The translations under genes and the position numbers were made by a program. From contig UQTJ01000006.1 of NCBI GenBank assembly GCA_900544075.1, positions 42,757 through 106,756 on the forward strand: 64,000 nucleotides of DNA. The letters run 5' to 3'. Source of the stretch: an uncultured Bacteroides sp. (lineage in GTDB: Bacteria; Bacteroidota; Bacteroidia; Bacteroidales; Bacteroidaceae). A model generated the notes under the pieces. That model searched no databases. It was given only the letters and a program-made list of their open reading frames with translations, and was not told where the DNA came from. Of the stretch, positions 25,360-35,143 are shown piece after piece (the stretch's first letter is position 1; every line of letters begins with the position of its first letter).

Positions 25360-26720
25360 TTATTAAATAGATTGTTATTTATAAATTCATCAATAACAGG
25401 TAATAATGAAGCTGTGGGATTTATTCCACCTGAACGAGGTAAAACTCCAGTTGTCACTACTAACATATTATTCCATTTTGAATAATAGTCCTCTAAATTT
25501 TTAAAATCAAACATTCCATATGGATGATAAATATCTTCACAAGTTTGCACATTAATTTCTTCTGTGAGAACTTCATAATCCACATTGCATTTATTTAATA
25601 GTTTAATTGCTACTTCTTTTGCGCTATTATAAACATCAACAGCCTCTTTGCCTACATTGTAATAAACATCGAGACCATTTACTCCAAATTTGTCTTTTTC
25701 TTTAGAAAGCGAAACGTAACTATCTTTTGTTGGATTCTCTATATCTATATATAAGTACCATTCATTATTCATCACATACATTCTTCTGAGTATAAGTACA
25801 GCCCAAGCAAAACCTACTACATTAGGAATATCCTTGAATATATTCCATACATATTTCATTTTGAAATGATGTTTAAACAAGACCTCTTTTACACTTTCAA
25901 AAAAAGGAAATTTCAAATTGAATACTGGATGTACATAAAATGAACAATCATTTACTTCCCCTATCATTCGTTTAGTAATTAGAGATGTACCTCTCATTCT
26001 AAAGACGAAATCTTCATTACCTATTATTGTTGATTTATTTACTTTAAAAACCTTCTGTGAAAGATGATCTGAAAAATAAACTTTATTTTCTTTTGTAAGT
26101 CCAGAACTAAGTAATATTCTTACGCTTTCAAATGCACCAGCTGTTAGAAAATAAAAATCAAAAAACTCTTTTTTCTCAACTCCAAATTCCCTATAAATAA
26201 CAGACTTAATATCTTTTTTATTGTCTGATTCTAATTTTATTACCCTACAGTGAGATTTAATATTAACCTGTTTCCTTTTATTAATATTAAACCAATGGAA
26301 AAAATTCCTATGAAGCGCACTTAACCAAACACCTGTTTTGGTAAACAAATCTTCAGAAATATGATTTTCAGGATATTTATTCTCTATTTTGAATTTGGCA
26401 AGCATTTTATCCTTATTCTTTATATCAAGATTTATAATTTCTTTCATAAAGTCATTTGGATGCTTAAAATCATTATCTGTATAAGTTAATAATTGACCTC
26501 CCCATTTATCAGAAGCACCTCCAAATCCAAAATATCTTCCATCAGTCAAGCCTTTATACATAGCTTTTTTTAGTGAAGAGTAAAAGCCTATTTCCTTTTC
26601 ACTCTTTACTGATTTATCACCTACATCAAATAAAGTTATTTCTGCACTTGGATATTTTTCTATTATTGAATTTATGACATAACTACCGTATGTACCGGCG
26701 CCTAATACTGCTATTCTCAT
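25356..26720 (-). CDS. GMC-type FAD-dependent oxidoreductase
   Basis: A 454-residue flavoprotein. The start MRIAVLGAGTYGSYVINSII carries the FAD-binding GxGxxG. YFGFGGASDKWGGQLL matches the GMC GG-S-xxWGG segment, and FYFLTAGAFESVRILLSSGL resembles the GMC region that reports bound-substrate oxidation products. The C-terminus has HPYGMFDF followed by VLPRSGGINPTASLLPVIDE, the GMC C-terminal signature with a candidate active-site His. GMC enzymes oxidise alcohols, including sugars. It lies 6 bases after an SDR gene, suggesting a two-step oxidation/reduction of a glycan or lipid-linked sugar (inference). Such an enzyme is unusual in a capsule locus. Confidence 0.75.
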   Translation of the reverse strand: MRIAVLGAGTYGSYVINSIIEKYPSAEITLFDVGDKSVKSEKEIGFYSSLKKAMYKGLTDGRYFGFGGASDKWGGQLLTYTDNDFKHPNDFMKEIINLDIKNKDKMLAKFKIENKYPENHISEDLFTKTGVWLSALHRNFFHWFNINKRKQVNIKSHCRVIKLESDNKKDIKSVIYREFGVEKKEFFDFYFLTAGAFESVRILLSSGLTKENKVYFSDHLSQKVFKVNKSTIIGNEDFVFRMRGTSLITKRMIGEVNDCSFYVHPVFNLKFPFFESVKEVLFKHHFKMKYVWNIFKDIPNVVGFAWAVLILRRMYVMNNEWYLYIDIENPTKDSYVSLSKEKDKFGVNGLDVYYNVGKEAVDVYNSAKEVAIKLLNKCNVDYEVLTEEINVQTCEDIYHPYGMFDFKNLEDYYSKWNNMLVVTTGVLPRSGGINPTASLLPVIDEFINNNLFNK

Positions 26721-26726
26721 TGTTTA

Positions 26727-27587
26727 TTATTTAAACTTAATATTTAATTTTTCTTCTGTAAGTTTTGAACTAAAATTACTCTCAATGTACATTCCTTCAA
26801 ATCTACTATATAGTGATTGTGGCATTATTCCTATCTTAGATAAAATATGAGGTATATATTTAAATATACATTTAGGCATTGTAAGAATTATTCCACCTAC
26901 AGTCTGTTTTGCATATTTATATTTAGTCATTCCGTCGTTAGGGAAGAAATGATATACAGGTAAATTGTTTTCTGTCTCAATTATTCTTACCAATGCTCTA
27001 TGTATATCTTCCCTTTTTACTATCGGTTGTTTACTTTTCTTATTACCTTTTATAAAACTTAATTTTAATGGTAATTTTTTTATAAATGGACATGGTCTGT
27101 TGTCAGCAAGTACATATCCAGGTCTTACTAAAATAATTTCGAAAGGTACCTCTTCTTTAAGATTCAATAAATATTGATCTACTCCTATTTTAAATTCTCC
27201 ATATCCTTTTTTTAACGTATTATCTAAAGTTTCTATTTTTGTTGTTTCATTTACTTCTTCAAGATCGTATTTATATGCCATGATAGAAGAAAAATGTATT
27301 AATTTCTTCACATTATGATTTTTACAGAACTCTATTACTTCTTTGATATAATTGATATTATCATTTAATGTTTTATCTTTTAAAACTGCAAAATTAATAA
27401 CAACATTATAATTATTATCAAATAGCTTGTTCTTTGATATAGTAAGATAATCTCCGGTAATTTTATTATTACACCTATTTTCAGTACCTCTAGAGAATAA
27501 ATACACATGATATTTATTCATATCTAATAATTTATAAAAGCCTGATGCAACAAAAGAATTTGCGCCTAAAATTAATATATTATTCAT
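26727..27587 (-). CDS. NAD(P)-dependent epimerase/reductase-like SDR
   Basis: From the ATG at 27587 the protein has 286 residues and starts NNILILGANSFVASGFYKLL (GxxxxxG Rossmann motif). It has LIHFSSIMAYKYD (catalytic-Ser region) and KKGYGEFKIGVD (YxxxK). A longer start at 27614 would overlap the upstream glycosyltransferase by 35 bases and lacks support; the chosen start overlaps by 8. Its pairing with the GMC flavoprotein suggests it reduces the keto product made by the flavoenzyme, giving net epimerisation. That is inference from adjacency. A stand-alone sugar-nucleotide epimerase is the alternative. Confidence 0.72.
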   Translation of the reverse strand: MNNILILGANSFVASGFYKLLDMNKYHVYLFSRGTENRCNNKITGDYLTISKNKLFDNNYNVVINFAVLKDKTLNDNINYIKEVIEFCKNHNVKKLIHFSSIMAYKYDLEEVNETTKIETLDNTLKKGYGEFKIGVDQYLLNLKEEVPFEIILVRPGYVLADNRPCPFIKKLPLKLSFIKGNKKSKQPIVKREDIHRALVRIIETENNLPVYHFFPNDGMTKYKYAKQTVGGIILTMPKCIFKYIPHILSKIGIMPQSLYSRFEGMYIESNFSSKLTEEKLNIKFK

Positions 27588-28635
27588 TTGATAATGATTT
27601 ATATAGTTCCTCAATTTGCTTGTTTATATTATCAATATTAAAGGTCGTTTGAGCAAGCTTTAATGATTCTTTTGAAATATTATTTCTTAAATTCTCATCT
27701 GATATTAATTTATCTAATTGTTGAGCTAAAGTTATATCATCTTCATAGTTAAATAATAGAGCATTTTTCCCATTTTCTACTATATCAGGTAATCCTCCTG
27801 CTGGAGTACAAACGACAGGAATACCGTATGCCCATGCATCTAAAACAGCCATAGGAAAGCCTTCAGCACTACTAGCTAAACAAAAAATTGATGCATTTCT
27901 AAATAATAAATCTTTTTTATTTCCATTTATCCAACCAGGGAATTCTACTTGCTTTTCTATATTAAGTTGCTTTGGCAATGTTTTTATTATAATTTTATCT
28001 TTTTCAGATTTTGGATTACCAGCTAAAACAACATGCCATTCCGGATATTTTGAAGCAATTCTTGCAAAAGCTTTTAATAAGGTGTCAAATCCTTTCCTTT
28101 TATATAGAGTCCCTGCAAATAATATGTACTTCTTTGAATAATCAGCCTTTCCTGGTTCTATAACAGGACATGGATTGTATATAACAAGTACGTTTTTCTC
28201 TATATTTAAAGCTTCTTTTAACCACCTTTGCCATTGAGGTGATAACACTATTATCTTATCTACAGACTTAAAAAACTTTATATATTCACTTTGGGTTGAT
28301 TTTTCAAAAATCACTTCAGGTTTATGCGGATGAAAGTGAGCTATTGTTTTTTTGTTTAATAGTTTTGCTATTTTTAGAAAGTATTTCTTTCTCCTAAGAG
28401 ATGAATATGAAGCCACGTGTATATGAACAATATCATAAAATGGTAATAAAAATATATAAGTTATATATGCCTTTATAAAATAATATATTTTTCTAATATT
28501 ACTCCCATCACGATGAGTTTCAATCCATTTACAGTGAAACTTATCCCATTGCTCTCCTGTCTCATGAGCTTTTACTACAGAAGTTATACCTCCTCGTGTT
28601 TTACGACTTGTAGCTATTACTAAAACTTTTTTCAT
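27580..28635 (-). CDS. Glycosyltransferase family 4 protein
   Basis: A 351-residue GT-B enzyme. The N-terminal part is VLVIATSRKTRGGITSVVKA, with the donor half showing YILFAGTLYKRKGFDTLLKA and LASSAEGFPMAVLDAWAYGI, where the second Glu of EX7E is replaced by Asp. It ends near KSLSNE. It is expected to add a sugar to the lipid-linked repeat unit. It is separated by one base from the hexapeptide acyltransferase upstream. Confidence 0.87.
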   Translation of the reverse strand: MKKVLVIATSRKTRGGITSVVKAHETGEQWDKFHCKWIETHRDGSNIRKIYYFIKAYITYIFLLPFYDIVHIHVASYSSLRRKKYFLKIAKLLNKKTIAHFHPHKPEVIFEKSTQSEYIKFFKSVDKIIVLSPQWQRWLKEALNIEKNVLVIYNPCPVIEPGKADYSKKYILFAGTLYKRKGFDTLLKAFARIASKYPEWHVVLAGNPKSEKDKIIIKTLPKQLNIEKQVEFPGWINGNKKDLLFRNASIFCLASSAEGFPMAVLDAWAYGIPVVCTPAGGLPDIVENGKNALLFNYEDDITLAQQLDKLISDENLRNNISKESLKLAQTTFNIDNINKQIEELYKSLSNE

Positions 28636-28636
28636 A

Positions 28637-29182
28637 TTATTTTTTTATTCTTATTATTTTTGCAGGAATACCACCAACTATAGCATTGTCTGGTATATCT
28701 TTAGTAACGACAGCATTTGCACCAATCGTTACGTTATTACCAATATGAACAGGTCCGAAAATTTTACATCCAAGCCCGAAATAACAGTCGTCACCTACAG
28801 TGACAGGTCTTATGTCTGCTTCTTCTGTTTTATTCCCAAAAACTACTCCAGGTAACATTGTACAGTTTTTTCCTATTCTCACATTAGATCCTACATGGAC
28901 GAAGTCTCCGGCATGATAGATTCTGAATCCCGGTCCTATGGTATTGGGATAAATAGTCATCCTAAGTTTAAATCCTAATCTCTTGTACCAAAAGAAATGC
29001 CATAGAAATAGCAGTGTATTCTTATTTCTATAATATTCAATATAACGAAGTTGACGAATATAATTGAAAATATACCACACTTCATTATGAAGTAACCAAT
29101 CTATAAGTTTAGGCTTTTTCCCATTGAACCTTTTTAAATCTTCTTCGATATAATATAGCAAATCTTTTTTTGTTTGTATCAT
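28637..29182 (-). CDS. CysE-like left-handed beta-helix acetyltransferase
   Basis: From the ATG at 29182 the protein has 181 residues and starts MIQTKKDLLYYIEEDL. It has a helical N-terminal part like serine acetyltransferases and then hexapeptide repeats (FRIYHAGDFVHVGSNVRIGK, VTVGDDCYFGLGCKIFGP, VHIGNNVTIGANAVVTKDIP). It closes with the canonical DNAIVGGIPAKIIRI. It probably O-acetylates a sugar of the capsule unit using acetyl-CoA. The frame is open to 29251, but that upstream part lies in a decayed IS region, so I chose the internal ATG. The product is cytoplasmic, unlike the membrane acyltransferases of this locus. Confidence 0.85.
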   Translation of the reverse strand: MIQTKKDLLYYIEEDLKRFNGKKPKLIDWLLHNEVWYIFNYIRQLRYIEYYRNKNTLLFLWHFFWYKRLGFKLRMTIYPNTIGPGFRIYHAGDFVHVGSNVRIGKNCTMLPGVVFGNKTEEADIRPVTVGDDCYFGLGCKIFGPVHIGNNVTIGANAVVTKDIPDNAIVGGIPAKIIRIKK

Positions 29183-29470
29183 AAGTAAATGTCTAAATAT
29201 TTTATACGTATCGATTATAAGATAGTCCCTTTTAACTGGGCTAGCATGCACACATTAAAAAAGAGTCCACAAATTTAATGATTATAATTTGTATATTGTC
29301 TTTGATAGAAAATTTTCGTAATCTGTTCTCCATTTTTTATAATTCCTTGAGCTGTTTGCAGAAGTAAACTATAAAGTCCCACATTGTTCATTCTATTTTT
29401 TGCCACTACGATTATATAGGTTGTTTTTCAGCAGATAGAATAAAAATGCTAGCAAGAAAATATTTTTGTT
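29183..29470. other. Non-coding debris between the acetyltransferase gene and the IS66 relic
   Basis: This AT-rich stretch holds only a 38-codon minus-strand ORF (29275-29391) that I cannot place in a family. No promoter box, terminator or terminal inverted repeat of an IS was identified. It reads as the remains of a mobile-element insertion. Confidence 0.45.
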
Positions 29471-29640
29471 TTAAAATTCCGATTTATAAAAACATGGCAG
29501 AAGAGTCTTCTTGTAGCAGTCTTTACTATAAGGAATATTTTCAAACAAGTGTTTCAGGTAATCCTGAGAATCTATGTTATTAAGTTTGCAGCTTTCGTTT
29601 AATGCTAAGTTTCCTGCTGCATTCTCACTGTCATCATAAA
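29471..29640 (-). mobile_element. C-terminal remnant of an IS66-family transposase
   Basis: A minus-strand frame ending at the TAA at 29471 reads DDSENAAGNLALNESCKLNN, then IDSQDYLKHLFENIP and LLPCFYKSEF. This matches the C-terminal end of IS66 transposases, where ENAA...SCKLHGINxxxYLKDxLExIP is followed by LLP and a stop. Only about 55 codons remain. The upstream part is lost next to the broken acyltransferase gene. No flanking target duplication or terminal repeats could be seen, so the element is dead. Confidence 0.72.
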
Positions 29641-29712
29641 ATAATATAATTAAAATATTTTTTTATTCTGCACAATATACTAATATTGAATCAGTTATTA
29701 AAATCTTAACAG

Positions 29713-30712
29713 TTACTTACCGAAACATATTAGCTTTAAATATTTATTTAATGAAATAATTTTTTCTGTTATCAGTACAAAAAAAATTACTAAAATTGAT
29801 ACTATTAATCCACTAAAAAAACTTATTACAAAATTTGATGTTGTAAAAAAAATATAGTTCAAAGAGGGTATATTAATGAAGAAGAAATAATGCAAAACAT
29901 ATATAGCTAGGCTTTTCCTACCCATATACGTAAATACCTTATTGTAGACATTATTTGAAATATTAGATGAATTTTCACACATACGTATTTCTATACTTAT
30001 TAAAAATAATACGGCCATAATAGCTTCTATATATGACGTTCCTATCACATTACTCATAGGTAACAGCATGAGAATTATATACACAGAAATAGCTATAAAT
30101 GCAACCAAATCATTCTTAATTAGCAATGCTGTAGTTTTGATGTTCCGTAAAAAATCCAAATAGAAAATATACCATCATTCTATGTAGATTGCATAGAGAT
30201 GCATCATGTACATACTTAGGTATTATATAGAACATTGCTGACATTATCATAAAATATACAATAATAATTTTTAAATCGGTAACAATAGTGACTCTCTTCA
30301 TTATAAAATTTATAAATATTATTATACAATGGATAGTAAATAATGTCACTAAAAACCAATAACCTTTTCTTGCCTCTAATGAAAATAAATATTCATAGTT
30401 TTCTATACCATATTGGAAGATTATATAAACTGTACTCATAATCAACTAAGGTAACATTTATGTTCTAAACTTCTTTAATAATTCATAGAAAAGATTTTGA
30501 TTCAATGTAAATTTTGCCACATAACCAGATAATGCCATAAATAAAGGCATATGGAAAGAGTATATAACTCTGTGGACTATATGTTGTTCTCCATTATAAT
30601 TTTCAGGGACACAGAAAGCAAATACATGACTAATTACTACCAACAATATTGCCAGTCCTTTTAAATTGTCAACATAAGGAATTCTGTCTGTATTCATTTT
30701 GATTGTTTTCAT
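29713..30712 (-). pseudogene. Broken membrane acyltransferase (acyltransferase 3 family)
   Basis: Three consecutive fragments together make one acyltransferase 3 protein. The first (30712-30458) has RIPYVDNLKGLAILLVVISH and FHMPLFMALSGYVAKF. It ends at TAA (30458-30460); a second in-frame stop, TAG (30446-30448), follows before the frame resumes as STVYIIFQYGIENYEYL (30445-30116). The third fragment (30159-29713) is in another frame and contains FTYMGRKSLAIYVLHYFFFI. So two nonsense codons and a frameshift near 30120-30160 inactivate the gene. It keeps a 4-base overlap with the upstream glycosyltransferase. An IS66 remnant lies immediately downstream. Confidence 0.85.
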
Positions 30713-31851
30713 TCTTGTAGTTCTTTAAATAATAACTCCCACTGGTCCAATATTGCGTTAAGACTAAACTTATTTTCATTCATAGTCATTGCTTTTACAG
30801 ACATTTTTTGCCATTCAATATCATTATTCATCAACTTATGCAACTCATCACAATATCTTTTGATATCATGATGAGGAATAATTATACCATTCTCTCCATT
30901 TCTTATTATATCATATACTGCTGCGTAACTATCATATACAAATGGAACGCAACCATAATGCTGAGCTTCTATTAAAGTCATTCCGAACCCCTCCCAAGAT
31001 GATGTCATAAGAAATATTTTAGCTTTGCTATAAAAATCTTCAGGATGGTTGTAAGCCCCCATAAACTGGATTCGTTCTAACCTCATCTGAATAGCTTTAT
31101 GTTTATATAACTCAATATCTGGGCCACTGCCTAATAGTACAATACGCCAATTAGGATGCTTATTTTGAATTTTTTGCCAAATTAATAAGACATTACTTAT
31201 ACGTTTTTGCTGTTCAGCCATGCGAGATACTACCAATATCATATTTTCCTTGTTCGTCACATGTACTTTTTCTTCAGAAAAAGCACATGGATTAGATATG
31301 GCTCTGAGCTTTTCACCAACAACACCGTACAGATTTCGGAATACAGATATGAAATTAGAAGAAAGCAACACATAAATATCTGACAATTCATATTGTTTCA
31401 TCATGTTATATTTATAAGGGTTGCCACATAATCTGTGTTTGATAGATCTTAGAAGTTCTTTGAAATATATATTAGGATATGTACAACCCCATCGATTTTT
31501 ATTTACCCATATATCAGGATTGCTGTGAAGAACAGAAATTATCTTAACTCCATACCTTTGCTTCAATCGTTGATAAATATCAAAGTACATTCCCCATGTA
31601 AGATTCTGACACAATAAGATTTCTATATTTTTATTCTTAACGAAGTTCGATAATATATCATACGTTTTTTCAGACACATCAATAGGTATCCGAACCTTAT
31701 ATTCTAAAGGAACACAGTCATCATCAAGTTTAGTATATGTATAATATACCATGTGTCCACGAAGCCGCAGTCCTTCACCAATCGTATATGAGACCCTTTC
31801 AACGCCACCGCGAGTTGGACACAAATGTTTCTCTACAATCAAAATATTCAT
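30709..31851 (-). CDS. Glycosyltransferase family 4 protein
   Basis: A 380-residue GT-B enzyme that begins MNILIVEKHLCPTRGGVERV with the Gly-rich acceptor loop. It has ENMILVVSRMAEQQKRISNV and the EX7E donor motif LMTSSWEGFGMTLIEAQHYG. It is probably cytoplasmic or membrane-associated and adds one sugar to the repeat unit. It overlaps its upstream neighbour by 4 bases and the broken acyltransferase by 4 bases. The donor is unknown. Confidence 0.88.
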   Translation of the reverse strand: MNILIVEKHLCPTRGGVERVSYTIGEGLRLRGHMVYYTYTKLDDDCVPLEYKVRIPIDVSEKTYDILSNFVKNKNIEILLCQNLTWGMYFDIYQRLKQRYGVKIISVLHSNPDIWVNKNRWGCTYPNIYFKELLRSIKHRLCGNPYKYNMMKQYELSDIYVLLSSNFISVFRNLYGVVGEKLRAISNPCAFSEEKVHVTNKENMILVVSRMAEQQKRISNVLLIWQKIQNKHPNWRIVLLGSGPDIELYKHKAIQMRLERIQFMGAYNHPEDFYSKAKIFLMTSSWEGFGMTLIEAQHYGCVPFVYDSYAAVYDIIRNGENGIIIPHHDIKRYCDELHKLMNNDIEWQKMSVKAMTMNENKFSLNAILDQWELLFKELQE

Positions 31852-32966
31852 GCATTTAATAATTTTTTAAACATATCTAAATATTGATGTAAAAGTACGT
31901 CATGAACATACGACTTTGTAACATCCTTATTCATTCTATCAAGTAGTTTATCGTATTCTGCTTTAGAATGTTTGATACACTGTTTCATTACTCTTTTCAA
32001 ATCATCTATATTTTCTGATTCAAATAAAAAACCATCTACACCCTCTTTTACCTCGTCCACAAATCCTTGGAGATTGGATGCTATTACAGGTCTATTGTAA
32101 TTATATGCAACTTTCAGTGCACCACTTTGTGACATACATTTGTATGGATAAACCACATAATGACAAGAAGCAAATATATTCGGAATTTCATCATTCTCTA
32201 TCATCCTGAGATTAAGTTCAAAAACCTCAGGATGACGTATTTTTGAGTACACATTCCAAGATAATCTCCATTTACCATTAATACTTACTTTAAAACCATT
32301 AACACCTTCTTCAACCAATTGATTGGCAGCCTCTATCAACAATTCAATGTTCTTGTCCGAATGAATTGCTCCAAAATAGAGAAAAACCACGCTATCCTCA
32401 CGTTGTTCTACTGTTGGAACACCAAAGTCTTTTAATGCAAGGGGTATAATTGTTATCTGATGTCCTGGATAATTCTTCGCTAACAGACGAGCTTGTGATG
32501 GAGAAAACATATTGATATACTTTGCATGTCCAAATCCGACATGAAAACCTAATTTACATAATATAGGATATTTCATGCTTGGAGTTACACCACCATCATG
32601 AGCACAAAAAATAGTTTTCTCAGCAGGAAGAGAACAATAGAAAGGCAGGCACCAAGGATTATTTGGAACTAGGTCAATATAATTTAAATCAGCATTTACA
32701 GACTTCACAATTTTACCTATAGCCAAATAATCTAGAATAGAACGAGGATCACGAGCTCTGTGGTTAAAATAAACCTTATGAATTGTTAATCCATCATACT
32801 TTGCTTCCATTTCATCAAAAAAAGAATTTGTATATCTTCCAGGTATCACAATCCATTCTATTTCAAACCATTTCAGCAAATCTGGAATAAATGGTATATC
32901 CACGTCTATAAAGCTGGCTGCTGAAACCCAACATATTTTTTTCTTATTCATAACAATCGAATTCAT
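31848..32966 (-). CDS. Glycosyltransferase, GT4-like GT-B fold
   Basis: A 372-residue protein with a C-terminal GT-B half: DSVVFLYFGAIHSDKNIELL, PNIFASCHYVVYPYKCMSQS and GALKVAYNYNRPVIASN. The usual EX7E motif is replaced by a Ser/Gly-rich SQSGALK segment, as in several Bacteroidetes GT4 enzymes. The N-terminus is KICWVSAASFIDVDIPFIPD. It overlaps the pyruvyltransferase gene by 4 bases and the next glycosyltransferase by 4 bases. The exact donor cannot be read from sequence. Confidence 0.78.
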   Translation of the reverse strand: MNSIVMNKKKICWVSAASFIDVDIPFIPDLLKWFEIEWIVIPGRYTNSFFDEMEAKYDGLTIHKVYFNHRARDPRSILDYLAIGKIVKSVNADLNYIDLVPNNPWCLPFYCSLPAEKTIFCAHDGGVTPSMKYPILCKLGFHVGFGHAKYINMFSPSQARLLAKNYPGHQITIIPLALKDFGVPTVEQREDSVVFLYFGAIHSDKNIELLIEAANQLVEEGVNGFKVSINGKWRLSWNVYSKIRHPEVFELNLRMIENDEIPNIFASCHYVVYPYKCMSQSGALKVAYNYNRPVIASNLQGFVDEVKEGVDGFLFESENIDDLKRVMKQCIKHSKAEYDKLLDRMNKDVTKSYVHDVLLHQYLDMFKKLLNA

Positions 32967-34222
32967 ATATTCAATGAGTTCAAATGCTTATTTATAGTTT
33001 CTATTATAATATCCCTGCGATTATTTAAAGATGTCACTACTTCTTCATAACAACTTTCCATTCTATCAGTAATAGATATAAGTTCATCTGATGTTACTAC
33101 ATCTATGTCAACTGACATGTCTTCCATACCGATATTCTTCATATATTCCCTTAACTTATATAGATAGTTTACAGCTATTACAGGGATTCGTCCTGCTCCC
33201 GAAGCCAAAATAGCAGCATGCATACGGGTAACTACCGCATATTTTGCATGAGAAAATACTTCAACCATTTCTTCAGGAGAAAGAAGTTCCTTAATATTAA
33301 GAGCATATTCTGGATATTTCATCCTTGTAATAACTTTTTCAGCAATTTGGGCATCTCCTGGAACAACAGTATTTGTAAACACAATTCTTCTTTTATATTT
33401 ACTAATAATATAATCTAACAGCTCTGCTACCGCCTGTTCATATCCGTCCTGTCTGACAGGTCCCTGCACACATCGGAATTTCCAATTAATGGTAGACACC
33501 GCCACATAGCTATCTTTGTCCTGCAATAATCCATAGCGTTCAATTATATTCTTCTTTACATTGTCTGTACCTTCAGACTGTAACATAGCAATATCATAAC
33601 TTCGGGAAATTATATTATCGTTAACCCCCCAGTCTTTAAGGATATCATACGACTTTTGATCTCTAACCACAATAGCTGCCGAACGTTTCATTATCCTCTT
33701 TGCCTTCCATATCGTAGGACTATAAAATACAGGTCCGATTGTAAGCGACATGTGAATTAATTTCTTACCTAAATTTTGATACATCTCAAGAGCATACAAA
33801 GACAACAGCGCTGTTTTAAAATATACATCATTTATTCGTTCAGCTCCGATACAAATTACAGCATCTGCAGAATCTATATGTTTGAAAACATCCTTCTTTT
33901 TCCCAGTGAAAAATGGAGCAGCTTTTGAAAACAACTTTGTAATAATCTTTGCATAAAAAATCCAAAGTACTGACTGAACTAACCATAATAGCTTAGTTAT
34001 AGTGTTCAATCCAGATTTAAATCTAAAAACATCATTTATAACAATCACATCTTTGTATCCCATTCTATTCAACGTATTTCGCACTCCATCTATGTCCGGA
34101 GTCAAAACAACAACATCTGTTGCTTCAAATATTTCCCTTGCTATCTTTACTGCATTCTCAATCAATGCCATCGAACCAACGTTAAACGATGGTCCTGCTT
34201 CTGCTATAACTATTTTCTTCAT
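32963..34222 (-). CDS. Polysaccharide pyruvyltransferase family protein
   Basis: A 419-residue protein of the PS_pyruv_trans family (PF04230). The N-terminus KKIVIAEAGPSFNVGSMALI holds the nucleotide-like GS/GN loop. The C-terminus has YAVVTRMHAAILASGAGRIP, the conserved R-x-H segment. Members transfer pyruvyl from phosphoenolpyruvate to form ketals, although some homologues are glycosyltransferases. It is the first of two such genes in this locus (the other is at 41008-42207), and the two are not close copies. It overlaps the next glycosyltransferase gene by 4 bases. Confidence 0.82.
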   Translation of the reverse strand: MKKIVIAEAGPSFNVGSMALIENAVKIAREIFEATDVVVLTPDIDGVRNTLNRMGYKDVIVINDVFRFKSGLNTITKLLWLVQSVLWIFYAKIITKLFSKAAPFFTGKKKDVFKHIDSADAVICIGAERINDVYFKTALLSLYALEMYQNLGKKLIHMSLTIGPVFYSPTIWKAKRIMKRSAAIVVRDQKSYDILKDWGVNDNIISRSYDIAMLQSEGTDNVKKNIIERYGLLQDKDSYVAVSTINWKFRCVQGPVRQDGYEQAVAELLDYIISKYKRRIVFTNTVVPGDAQIAEKVITRMKYPEYALNIKELLSPEEMVEVFSHAKYAVVTRMHAAILASGAGRIPVIAVNYLYKLREYMKNIGMEDMSVDIDVVTSDELISITDRMESCYEEVVTSLNNRRDIIIETINKHLNSLNI

Positions 34223-34225
34223 ATT

Positions 34226-35143
34226 CTACGCTTTATAATCATTTATAATTAAAGGATTAAATAAACTGATGAAAGCTTTCTTTTCTTCCGTATTATAATT
34301 TTTATCAAATAATCCGTTTGTCCAGTATATGATATACATTAATAGTTTAAATAGGTAGAAAAGTTCGTTTCTATGATGCTTCTTCATATAGTACATCATA
34401 CTTTTATTATATGAAATCCTTTTAAAGTTACTCTCCTTTATACTCTTACCTTCAAGGTGCATAATGTGTTCATTAGGCAATATCATTTGTCTATATCCAA
34501 TTTTTTTGGCTCGTAACTGCAGGTCGCTTTCTTCAAAATACATAAAAATATTATTGTCGAAACCTCCCAGACTTCTAAATAGGTCTGTTCTCATCATTAA
34601 GTCAGCTCCCATAATATAATCGACTTCAAAGGGAACATGTAATTCTTCACAGACAGTCACAAATTTTTGTTGTCTTCTACCGCCTATACCAATATTCTTT
34701 CTTAATACTGACAGAGCAACCCTCATACAGGTTGACATTGATGGAAAAGAGCCAAAACTTTTCACAGGTCTTCTATCTGCATTATAGAGTGTTACACCGA
34801 CAGAACCAACGTTATCATTCATATCAAGATATGTCTTCATCGTATGTATGACATTGGTTTCTATTAACGTATCTGAGTTCAAAAAAAACAAGTACTTACC
34901 ATTAGCTAATTCTGCAGCCTTATTATTGGCTCTGCCAAATCCAAGATTCTTTTCAGAACGTAATAATATTACACTTTTAGGCAAATTATCCTTGAACATT
35001 TCGTATGATTCATCATCAGAACCATTATCTATCAGGATAATCTCATAATTTAACTTTTCCGTATATTGAAGGATCGACTCTATACATTCTATGCATAATT
35101 GCGGAGTCTTGTAATTAACAATTATTATTGATACATCGTTCAT
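34226..35143 (-). CDS. Glycosyltransferase family 2, rhamnosyltransferase-like
   Basis: A 305-residue GT-A enzyme that starts MNDVSIIIVNYKTPQLCIEC. It contains EIILIDNGSDDESYEMF, NLGFGRANNKAAELANGKYL and FFLNSDTLIE (NSD in place of DxD). The later motifs are VDYIMGADLMMRTDLF and FMYFEESDLQLRAKKIGYR. This architecture is shared with WbbL-type rhamnosyltransferases, and the locus does make dTDP-rhamnose, so rhamnose transfer is the leading guess. It overlaps wzy by 29 bases. Confidence 0.85.
   Translation of the reverse strand: MNDVSIIIVNYKTPQLCIECIESILQYTEKLNYEIILIDNGSDDESYEMFKDNLPKSVILLRSEKNLGFGRANNKAAELANGKYLFFLNSDTLIETNVIHTMKTYLDMNDNVGSVGVTLYNADRRPVKSFGSFPSMSTCMRVALSVLRKNIGIGGRRQQKFVTVCEELHVPFEVDYIMGADLMMRTDLFRSLGGFDNNIFMYFEESDLQLRAKKIGYRQMILPNEHIMHLEGKSIKESNFKRISYNKSMMYYMKKHHRNELFYLFKLLMYIIYWTNGLFDKNYNTEEKKAFISLFNPLIINDYKA

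Noticed and set aside
29275..29391. 38-codon minus-strand frame near the IS66 relic
   Set aside because: It is too short and unrecognised; it is probably part of the decayed region.
29183..29470. Terminal inverted repeats or target duplication of the IS66 element
   Set aside because: No matching ends could be found, so only the coding remnant is claimed.
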